From a bacterium (GTDB taxonomy: Bacteria > Patescibacteriota > Minisyncoccia > Moranbacterales > DUUL01), in the NCBI GenBank assembly GCA_030626045.1, contig DAOUPS010000065.1, positions 1 to 5,362 of the forward strand: a stretch of 5,362 nucleotides of DNA. Reading direction: 5' to 3'. Below, piece after piece: positions 1-4,974 of the stretch. A program made the translations under genes and the position numbers. The first letter of the stretch is position 1; each line of letters begins with the position of its first letter. Under the pieces are notes generated by a model, which was not told the DNA's origin, ran no database searches, and saw nothing but the letters and a program-made list of their open reading frames with translations.

Positions 1-1
1 A

Positions 2-2578
2 CAAGAGCGGGAAATTTTAATTAAGCTGAACAAACCGCAATTGGAGTCTTACGGCATAACACAAAATCAAATTACGCAAATTTTGCGCGGAGAAAATATT
101 AATTTATCCGGCGGATTTGTAGAACAGGGCTTGCAAGAACTTTCTTTGCGCACGGCAGGGAAATATAAGAATCTGGAAGAAATAAAGAATACAGTTATCG
201 TTATTAGGGAGGATACTCCAGTTTATTTAAAAGATGTGGCGGAAGTTATTGATACTCACAAAGAACTGAGAAGCTATTGCCGCACCAATGAAAAGGATAG
301 TATTTTATTGTTGGTGGCAAAACAATCCGGAGCTAATACTTCCCAAGTTGCTAAGGAAGTTAGGCGGGAATTGCCGAAATTAAGAAAAAATTTGCCCCAA
401 GATATTGATTTTAATTTGGTAATGGACCAAAGCCGTTTGATCAAAACTTCAACCAGTTCCGTAGCCCAAAGCGGTGTAATTGGGGGATTATTAGCAATAC
501 TGATGATCTATTTATTTCTGCGAAATTGGCGTCCGACCATGACTATTGCTTTAGCTATTCCCTTATCGCTAACTGCCACTTTTATTCCTATTTACGTGGT
601 TGGCTATACTTTAAATCTTATGACTTTAGGCGGGTTAGCTTTAGGCATTGGGATGTTGGTGGATAATGCAGTGGTAGTAATTGAAAATATTTACAGACAT
701 TTGGAAAAAATCGGAAAGCGGCGGAAAGCGGCTATCATTGGCTCTAAAGAGGTTGGAATGGCCATTACAGCCGCTACGCTAACTACTATTGCTGTATTTC
801 TGCCAATGTCTTTTGGCGCCGGCATTACAGGACAAATATCGCGAGGATTGTCTCTAACAATTATTTTTTCTCTGGCTTCCTCTTTATTTGTGGCTTTAAC
901 CTTAGTGCCGATGATCGCCTCTAAAATTTTTAAAAAAAGAGAGCGAGCCGAAGATTATAAAAAAGCATCAGGCGAACGGCATTTTGAAAAAATCCAGAAA
1001 GCTTACAAAAAAGTTTTAATTTGGTCATTGAATAATCGTCTTAAAACCATGGCTTTTACAATCGGTTTGTTGATCAGCACTATTGCTTTGGTTCCGTTTG
1101 TCGGAACTGAATTTATGCCTGTTAGCGACCAAAGTATGATGTTATTAGGAGTGAAAATGCCTGTTGGCGCCTCTCTGGAGGAAACCAATAAAGTCATTAG
1201 CCAAATAGAAAATGATCTGGTTGACACCGATGGAATATTGGCTATCACCAGTTTTGTCGGTTTAGATGAAGCTAGTAGAAGCGAGAGTATTGGCTTGGGA
1301 CTTGGATCAGCCGGTATCAACGAGGCTCAAATTTTTATTAGATTAAGAGATAAAAAAGATAGGACATATTCAGCCGAAGATATTCAGGAAACAATAAGAA
1401 AAAAACTTCCTAAAATAAGAGGATTGGAAATAAGTTTTACGGATATGAGTAAAATTTTGATCAGTGGCTCAAGTTTTCCGGTAGAGATCAAAATATTTGG
1501 CAAGGATCTGGATATTTTAAAAAATACGGCTGACGAGATCGCGCTAAAAATTGATGGTGTGGAAGGTGTGCGCGATGTAGATACCACTTTAAGCCAAGGT
1601 AAGCCGGAATTGATCATCAACATTGACAGGGAGAGAGCTTCTTATTTAGGGTTAACAGTCGGGCAGATCGGTTCAGCTGTAAAAGATTCTATGCAAGGAT
1701 CGGTGGCCACCCAGTTACGCCAAGGTGGAGAAGAAACGGATATAAGAGTTCGTTTTGATAAAATTTATAGAGATGATATTCAACAGATAGAGAACTTAAC
1801 AGTTACAACTCTGACAGGAATTCAAGTTCCTTTAAAACAAGTGGCTAAAATTTCCAAAGGCGAGGGTCCGGTAAAGATCAACCGCGAGAGTCAATTAAGG
1901 GTAGTGGCGGTAACGGCTAATGTTCTTGACAGGGACATTGGAAGCGTGGTGGAAGACATAAAAAGCAAATTAAGTGATTACGAGCTGCCTTCAGGATATT
2001 TTGTGGAATACGGAGGATCTTACAAGCAGATGCAAGACACTTTTAGCACTTTAGGTTGGGCACTGGTGTTAGGAATTTTGCTAGTTTATATGGTGATGGC
2101 TTCGCAGTTTGAGTCGCTGGTTCATCCGTTTATTGTAATGTTTGAGATCCCGCTAGCTTTTATCGGTGTGGGACTGGCTTTATTTATTACCGGGCAAACT
2201 TTGTCTTTACCGTCCTTTATGGGGACAATTATGCTTGTGGGCATTGTGGTGAACAACGCTATTGTTTTGATCGACTATATCAATCAATTGAGGAAAAAGG
2301 GTATGGATAAATTCGATGCTTTAGTTGAAGGCGGAACTACTCGGTTGCGCCCGATTTTAATTACTTCTATCACCACTATGTTGGGAATGCTGCCTATGGC
2401 TTTGGCCAGACAAGAGGGCTCTGAAATGATGCGGCCTATGGCAATTGCTGTGATTGGCGGATTATTGATCTCCACTGTTTTAACGCTTGTGGTTATCCCT
2501 GTAGTTTATAGTTTAGTGGAAAAATTTTCAAAGCGGGCTTATGTGAGAGTTGGAAGAATAGTTAATGGTTCAGAATAA
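2..2578 (+). CDS. RND-superfamily efflux permease (AcrB/HAE-like), 5'-truncated by window edge
   Basis: This is an inner-membrane, proton-driven efflux permease of the AcrB type, which works as a trimer that exports drugs or amphiphiles. The frame is open to the left edge, so the TTG at 41 is internal, not the start. By alignment to remembered AcrB landmarks about 185 N-terminal residues (TM1 and the first porter subdomain) are missing; the full protein would be about 1,040 residues. Counting from base 2, TM2-TM6 lie near residues 155-305 and TM7 near 347-366. The second periplasmic porter/docking section spans about 367-680 and TM8-TM12 about 684-838. TM4 reads GMLVDNAVVVIEN: D221 matches AcrB D407, but N222 stands where AcrB has D408. 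TM10 reads VVNNAIVLID, so N751 replaces K940. R781 and T788 match AcrB R971 and T978. Substrate cannot be told from sequence. The TAA stop is followed by non-coding DNA. The family call is firm; the subfamily is not. Confidence 0.96.
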   Translation, partial: QEREILIKLNKPQLESYGITQNQITQILRGENINLSGGFVEQGLQELSLRTAGKYKNLEEIKNTVIVIREDTPVYLKDVAEVIDTHKELRSYCRTNEKDSILLLVAKQSGANTSQVAKEVRRELPKLRKNLPQDIDFNLVMDQSRLIKTSTSSVAQSGVIGGLLAILMIYLFLRNWRPTMTIALAIPLSLTATFIPIYVVGYTLNLMTLGGLALGIGMLVDNAVVVIENIYRHLEKIGKRRKAAIIGSKEVGMAITAATLTTIAVFLPMSFGAGITGQISRGLSLTIIFSLASSLFVALTLVPMIASKIFKKRERAEDYKKASGERHFEKIQKAYKKVLIWSLNNRLKTMAFTIGLLISTIALVPFVGTEFMPVSDQSMMLLGVKMPVGASLEETNKVISQIENDLVDTDGILAITSFVGLDEASRSESIGLGLGSAGINEAQIFIRLRDKKDRTYSAEDIQETIRKKLPKIRGLEISFTDMSKILISGSSFPVEIKIFGKDLDILKNTADEIALKIDGVEGVRDVDTTLSQGKPELIINIDRERASYLGLTVGQIGSAVKDSMQGSVATQLRQGGEETDIRVRFDKIYRDDIQQIENLTVTTLTGIQVPLKQVAKISKGEGPVKINRESQLRVVAVTANVLDRDIGSVVEDIKSKLSDYELPSGYFVEYGGSYKQMQDTFSTLGWALVLGILLVYMVMASQFESLVHPFIVMFEIPLAFIGVGLALFITGQTLSLPSFMGTIMLVGIVVNNAIVLIDYINQLRKKGMDKFDALVEGGTTRLRPILITSITTMLGMLPMALARQEGSEMMRPMAIAVIGGLLISTVLTLVVIPVVYSLVEKFSKRAYVRVGRIVNGSE

Positions 2579-2580
2579 GC

Positions 2581-2598
2581 ATTCTATTTGCATAGAGT
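2581..2598 (+). terminator. weak AT-rich hairpin just after the RND stop codon
   Basis: ATTCTAT (2581-2587) and ATAGAGT (2592-2598) pair around a TTGC loop, giving seven pairs including one G-T wobble. It starts three bases after the TAA. The bases that follow (ATTTATT) are only partly T, and the stem is AT-rich. It is at best a weak terminator or a 3'-end stabilising hairpin. Confidence 0.22.
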
Positions 2599-2618
2599 AT
2601 TTATTAATGTGAAAGATT

Positions 2619-2629
2619 TTGTGCCACAA
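2619..2629. promoter_or_regulatory. short inverted repeat upstream of the promoter, possible operator
   Basis: TTGTG and CACAA are perfect inverted halves around a single C. The site lies just upstream of where a -35 element would sit for the -10 at 2656-2661, a position suited to a DNA-binding regulator. An 11-bp dyad can arise by chance, and no regulator gene is in the window, so this is only a candidate. Confidence 0.2.
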
Positions 2630-2652
2630 TAACTATCACTCTTGTTTTTATA

Positions 2653-2661
2653 TGCTATAAT
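2653..2661 (+). promoter_or_regulatory. extended -10 promoter for the DUF5684-prsW unit
   Basis: TGC directly followed by TATAAT (2656-2661) is a perfect consensus extended -10 for the housekeeping sigma factor. The region 17 bases upstream (CTATCA, 2633-2638) is a poor -35, which extended -10 promoters tolerate. Transcription would begin near 2667-2669, leaving a leader of about 250 nt before the ATG at 2921. It is the best promoter match I found in the window, and it lies in the only intergenic region longer than 300 bases. Confidence 0.55.
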
Positions 2662-2715
2662 GGAACTGTCTTCAGGTTAACATCTTGTCAAAAGTTATCC
2701 AAAGTACTCGGATTG

Positions 2716-2730
2716 TGTTCTTCAAGAACA
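2716..2730 (+). repeat. inverted repeat / hairpin 1 in the leader
   Basis: TGTTCTT and AAGAACA flank a central C. As RNA this gives a TGTTC/GAACA stem with a five-base loop. An alternative pairing uses ATTG (2712-2715) with CAAT (2729-2732) plus TTC/GAA, leaving a two-base bulge. Confidence 0.45.
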
Positions 2731-2736
2731 ATGTGA

Positions 2737-2752
2737 TCCCGAATGCTCGGGA
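2737..2752 (+). repeat. GC-rich hairpin 2 in the leader (TCCCGA-ATGC-TCGGGA)
   Basis: This is a perfect six-pair stem with a four-base loop, five bases after hairpin 1. Its right arm TCGGGA is also the left arm of the terminator-like hairpin at 2747-2766, so the two structures cannot form together. Confidence 0.5.
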
Positions 2753-2771
2753 ACAAAATTTTCCGATTTTT
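2747..2771 (+). terminator. candidate intrinsic terminator competing with hairpin 2
   Basis: TCGG-AA (2747-2753, with one bulged G) pairs with TTCCGA (2761-2766) around a seven-base loop, and TTTTT follows at once (2767-2771). The six-pair bulged stem is weaker than hairpin 2, so by itself it would often lose. Its position inside the leader, about 150 bases before the ATG, would fit attenuation rather than end-of-gene termination. Confidence 0.3.
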
Positions 2772-2776
2772 GCAAT

Positions 2777-2827
2777 GCCTGCCTGCCTGAATGTACCGTT
2801 CGACAGAAGCGGGTTTGACGAGGCAGG
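2777..2827 (+). repeat. GCCT triplet repeat and imperfect stem-loop closed by CCTGCCT/AGGCAGG
   Basis: GCCT occurs three times in tandem at 2777-2788. Either register of CCTGCCT can pair with AGGCAGG at 2821-2827. Inside the loop CCGTTC (2796-2801) pairs with GAA-G-CGG (2806-2812), with one bulged G, around GACA. Two nested stems like this suggest a folded RNA or a palindromic mobile repeat. The slippage-prone GCCT run may vary between strains. Confidence 0.4.
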
Positions 2828-2837
2828 AAACTAACCA

Positions 2838-2855
2838 CGCCGCTCGCGAGCGGCG
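2838..2855. repeat. 18-bp perfect GC-rich palindrome
   Basis: CGCCGCTCG is followed directly by its reverse complement. As RNA it gives a seven-pair stem with a CGCG loop. No T tract follows, so it is not a standard terminator. It could be a dimeric protein-binding site, a REP-like element or a leader hairpin. Sixteen of its 18 bases are G or C, in an otherwise AT-rich spacer. Confidence 0.6.
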
Positions 2856-2868
2856 CAGCCAGATTGGA

Positions 2869-2890
2869 AATAAACCAATAATAAACCAAT
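2869..2890 (+). repeat. 11-bp perfect tandem repeat before the ribosome binding site
   Basis: AATAAACCAAT occurs twice head to tail. The A-rich unstructured run would leave the Shine-Dalgarno site beginning 17 bases downstream accessible. It may be a simple slippage duplication. Confidence 0.6.
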
Positions 2891-2906
2891 AAAATAATAT
2901 TTTGAG

Positions 2907-2914
2907 AGGAGGTG
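2907..2914 (+). promoter_or_regulatory. strong Shine-Dalgarno site setting the ATG at 2921
   Basis: AGGAGGTG is a full anti-16S match, ending six bases before the ATG. An in-frame GTG at 2912 lies inside this site and so cannot be the start. It is the only clear ribosome binding site in the window. Confidence 0.88.
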
Positions 2915-2920
2915 GGCTTA

Positions 2921-3469
2921 ATGGGTGAAAATTATTATCTTAACGCAGCAGTCGATTCGAATTTTAATCCCCAAATAGGCGGGCAAATAGGCGGGCCTGG
3001 CACCGAAACGATTCTCGCGATTCTCGCTGGTATTTTTTTGTTTATGTCGTTTATTTTGCTGGCGCTCCATATCTATTTGGCGATTTCGCTTATGAAAATA
3101 GCGAAGAAATCCAATACTTCTAACGCATGGCTTGCTTGGATTCCGATACTGAACGTAATTCTTATGCTACAAATAGCCAAGAAGCCTTTATGGTGGTTTT
3201 TTCTGTTTCTTGTTCCGATAGTTAACATTATTTTCTCGGTTCTTGTATGGATAGAAATTGCCAAGGCAGTCGGCAAGCCGGAATGGTGGGGAATTCTCAT
3301 CATCATTCCATTTGTAGGCATTGTTGTTCCTGGATATCTGGCTTTTTCCAAAAGTGATCAGAATATTTCTCCGTCAGAGCAGAATAGTGGCCAAGAGGGA
3401 CAAATTGGACAGCAGAAATCTGTTAATGAAGCAAATAATACTAAAGATGCCGATTCTGACCGGCAATAA
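2921..3469 (+). CDS. DUF5684-like polytopic membrane protein
   Basis: This is a 182-residue protein starting at the ATG served by the strong Shine-Dalgarno site. Hydrophobic segments lie near residues 31-59, 70-86, 89-109 and 121-142, so about four membrane helices are expected. Between them sit short motifs typical of DUF5684 proteins as I remember them: a small-residue/Trp turn then WIPILN (72-78), QIAKKPLWW (84-92), VPIVNIIF (98-105), and IAKAVGKPEWWG (113-124). The N-terminus (1-30) is polar and contains QIGG twice. The C-terminal tail (143-182) is rich in Q, N, S and charged residues and looks disordered. No catalytic residues are evident and the biochemical role is unknown. In other genomes such proteins often sit near signal peptidase; here the neighbour 31 bases downstream is a PrsW-type protease, and the two probably share a transcript. 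Confidence 0.8.
   Translation: MGENYYLNAAVDSNFNPQIGGQIGGPGTETILAILAGIFLFMSFILLALHIYLAISLMKIAKKSNTSNAWLAWIPILNVILMLQIAKKPLWWFFLFLVPIVNIIFSVLVWIEIAKAVGKPEWWGILIIIPFVGIVVPGYLAFSKSDQNISPSEQNSGQEGQIGQQKSVNEANNTKDADSDRQ
2972..2995 (+). repeat. 12-bp perfect tandem repeat encoding QIGG twice
   Basis: CAAATAGGCGGG occurs twice head to tail, in frame, giving QIGGQIGG at residues 18-25 of the DUF5684-like protein. Identity at the third codon positions suggests a recent slippage duplication, and its length may differ among strains. Confidence 0.75.
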
Positions 3470-3500
3470 CACAGCAATTTCTAACAATTTTAGTTGAAAC

Positions 3501-4265
3501 GTGGCTTTTCAAGCAGTTGTTTTGTTTTATATTATCATTGTTATTTTACCCGTTCTTTTTTGGATCTGGTTTTTTCGGTGCCTAGACAAAAAAGATCCCG
3601 AGCCAAGATCATTACTGGTAAAACTTTTCAGGTTGGGATTTATCGCAATATTTTTAGCGTTTATTATTGAGATCGTAGTTGACAGGGCGCTCACAGTCGA
3701 TCAAATAACTGAACGTTATATGGAAAGCGGAGCTCCGATACTAGATGGAGCATTCTTACTTGTTTTACTGTCTTTTTTTCTCGCTGGTCCGATAGAAGAG
3801 TTAATGAAGTATCTTATTCTCAAGCGTGCCATATTTCGTAATCCGCATTTCAATCAGGTTGCCGATGGTATAATTTACGGCGTAACGCTCGCGCTCGGTT
3901 TTTCATTTATCGAAAATACAGGATATTTTATTGACCTATATTCTACGCTTCCCAATGAAGAATTTGTGATCATTACTGTTATCCGCGGAATTTCAACAAC
4001 ACTGCTTCATGTCGCAGTGACAGGAATCATGGGATTATATCTGGGCTGGGAAAGGTTTTCAGGGAATAAAACATCATTTCTTTCACTGAAAGGCGTTGCC
4101 ATTGCCGCATTATTGCATGGACTCTACAACGTTTTTGTGCTCTTCCCGTATGGTATTTGGATCAATTTTTTCTTTGTTGTTTTTATTCTTGGATTTTTAA
4201 TTTACGAATTTCGCAGAAAACAAGTTACCAAGATTTGGTTTCAAACAGTCAGCAACAAGGAATAG
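3501..4265 (+). CDS. prsW: PrsW-family intramembrane metalloprotease
   Basis: This is a 254-residue multi-pass membrane protein of the PrsW/CPBP-like glutamic-type metalloprotease group. In Bacillus subtilis PrsW cuts anti-sigma factor RsiW at site 1; the substrate here is unknown. The conserved blocks appear in order. LDKKDPEP (28-35) follows the first helix, and GPIEELMKY (96-104) carries the E99-E100 and K103 motif. D122 with GFSFIENTGY (132-141) holds E138-N139. RGISTTLLH (162-170) carries H170, and LLHGLYN (204-210) carries H206 and N210. The two glutamates and two histidines are the expected metal/active-site set, so the enzyme looks intact. GTG at 3501 is the first possible start, because an in-frame TGA lies at 3495-3497. 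No good Shine-Dalgarno is seen, so translation may depend on the gene upstream. The tail from 236 is basic and likely cytoplasmic. Confidence 0.9.
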   Translation: MAFQAVVLFYIIIVILPVLFWIWFFRCLDKKDPEPRSLLVKLFRLGFIAIFLAFIIEIVVDRALTVDQITERYMESGAPILDGAFLLVLLSFFLAGPIEELMKYLILKRAIFRNPHFNQVADGIIYGVTLALGFSFIENTGYFIDLYSTLPNEEFVIITVIRGISTTLLHVAVTGIMGLYLGWERFSGNKTSFLSLKGVAIAALLHGLYNVFVLFPYGIWINFFFVVFILGFLIYEFRRKQVTKIWFQTVSNKE

Positions 4266-4289
4266 CCTCAACGCAATAAAATGTCTAAA

Positions 4290-4305
4290 ACCGGTGTACC
4301 AGTGT
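4290..4305 (+). repeat. degenerate 8-bp tandem repeat in the prsW-tsaC spacer
   Basis: ACCGGTGT is followed by ACCAGTGT, with one mismatch, and then by TATGGGGACTGTTCC. The 103-base spacer (4266-4368) has no other gene, no clear promoter and no clear terminator. The string resembles sequence I have seen flanking short transposase-linked repeats, but that resemblance is from memory only. Confidence 0.35.
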
Positions 4306-4325
4306 ATGGGGACTGTTCCTGAGTT

Positions 4326-4335
4326 AAACTAGTTT
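4326..4335. repeat. 10-bp palindrome AAACTAGTTT
   Basis: This is a perfect dyad 33 bases before the tsaC start. It is AT-rich, has no loop and lacks a following T tract of useful length. It could be an operator half-set or chance. I see no consensus -10/-35 pair near it. Confidence 0.2.
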
Positions 4336-4368
4336 TGAAATATCTCATATTAACTGCGAATTATGTGA

Positions 4369-4974
4369 ATGAAACACAGGGATAAAAGCGAGATCGTGAA
4401 GGCAATAAAAAAAGGCGCAATCGGTATATTGCCAACAGATACTGTGTACGGGATCGTATGCGGTGCGTTTAATGAGGGAGCAGTTGAGAGAATGTACGGT
4501 ATTTGTAAGCGCGATGCTAAAAAACCTTTTATTGTTATTTTGGCAAACAAAGAAGATCTTTCCCGCTTTGGTGTTTCGTTGGACAAAAAAGCGGAAAAGA
4601 CTATCGAACGTATTTGGCCGGGCAAAGTGAGTATCGTAATGAATTGCAACTGTGTCCGCTTTGACTATCTTCATTGTGGCGGAAATTCCATAGCATTTCG
4701 CGTACCTGACAGTACAACTTTAAGAGAATTACTTGAAAAAACCGGTCCTCTTGCCACAACAAGCGCCAATTATCAAGGCAAAAGAACAGCCCAAACAATT
4801 AAAGAGGCAAAAAAGTATTTTGGGAGATCAGTCGATTTCTATGTCGATGGAGGAAAACGCGAGATTGTTCCGTCAACAATGATAAGGATCGAGAATAACG
4901 ATTTTAAGTTGATACGCGAAGGAGCTGTTAATATTAATAATTTAAAACATGAAAATATCCAGTCCTTCCTTTAA
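4369..4974 (+). CDS. tsaC: threonylcarbamoyl-AMP synthase (TsaC/Sua5/YrdC family)
   Basis: This cytoplasmic enzyme makes L-threonylcarbamoyladenylate from threonine, bicarbonate and ATP. TsaD with TsaB/TsaE then transfers the group to A37 of ANN-decoding tRNAs (t6A). The 201-residue length is that of the single YrdC domain without the Sua5 C-terminal extension. Family motifs are present in order: LPTDTVYG (21-28), KRDAKKPF (47-54), WPGKVSIV (83-90), AFRVPD (109-114), TTSAN (130-134), PSTMIRI (168-174) and LIREGAV (181-187). The usual KxR basic motif is altered: aligned to R48, the first lysine position appears to be C46. Five cysteines at 31, 46, 93, 95 and 103 are more than I would expect. 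The ATG at 4369 has no good Shine-Dalgarno; the ATG at 4364 is in another frame and meets a TGA at once. The last 26 bases overlap the next gene. Confidence 0.93.
   Translation: MKHRDKSEIVKAIKKGAIGILPTDTVYGIVCGAFNEGAVERMYGICKRDAKKPFIVILANKEDLSRFGVSLDKKAEKTIERIWPGKVSIVMNCNCVRFDYLHCGGNSIAFRVPDSTTLRELLEKTGPLATTSANYQGKRTAQTIKEAKKYFGRSVDFYVDGGKREIVPSTMIRIENNDFKLIREGAVNINNLKHENIQSFL

Larger units (their letters stand above)
2668..2920 (+). promoter_or_regulatory. long structured 5' leader of the DUF5684-prsW unit, function unknown
   Basis: No convincing coding sequence lies in this stretch. It holds a run of inverted repeats: 2716-2730, 2737-2752, the competing pair 2747-2766, 2778-2827 and 2838-2855. 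These are followed by an 11-bp tandem repeat and a strong Shine-Dalgarno site. The arrangement would suit an RNA-level control region such as an attenuator. It also suits a REP/MITE-like intergenic repeat inserted upstream of the gene. I recognise no known riboswitch consensus in it. Its local GC peaks (CCTGCC runs, CGCCGCTCG) stand out from the AT-rich surroundings. Confidence 0.35.

Noticed and set aside
41..43. TTG as the start of the RND gene
   Set aside because: The same frame continues without a stop to base 2 and encodes family-like residues (REILIKLNKPQ), so the gene begins outside the window.
1003..1320. Minus-strand open frame within the RND gene (with similar ones at 1384-1623 and 2284-2475)
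   Set aside because: The translations have no recognisable domain and lie opposite well-conserved RND coding sequence.
2775..2834. 19-codon open frame in the leader that could be a leader peptide
   Set aside because: It has no Shine-Dalgarno, no run of regulatory codons, and is built from the palindromic repeat itself.
2912..2920. In-frame GTG as an earlier start for the DUF5684 protein
   Set aside because: The GTG is part of the AGGAGGTG ribosome binding site; the ATG at 2921 has ideal spacing.
2579..2920. CRISPR array or tRNA/rRNA gene in the intergenic stretch
   Set aside because: There are no regularly spaced repeats with unique spacers, no cloverleaf and no rRNA-like conserved string.
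3073..3351. Minus-strand open frame opposite the DUF5684 gene
   Set aside because: It mirrors codons of the membrane helices on the + strand and has no family motif or start signal.
4335..4364. TTGAAA plus AATTAT as a promoter for tsaC
   Set aside because: The -10 match is poor and would place the transcript start at or after the ATG.
4345..4798. Overlapping minus-strand open frames opposite tsaC (4345-4674, 4350-4649, 4601-4798)
   Set aside because: TsaC motifs on the + strand are unmistakable, and these frames show nothing recognisable.
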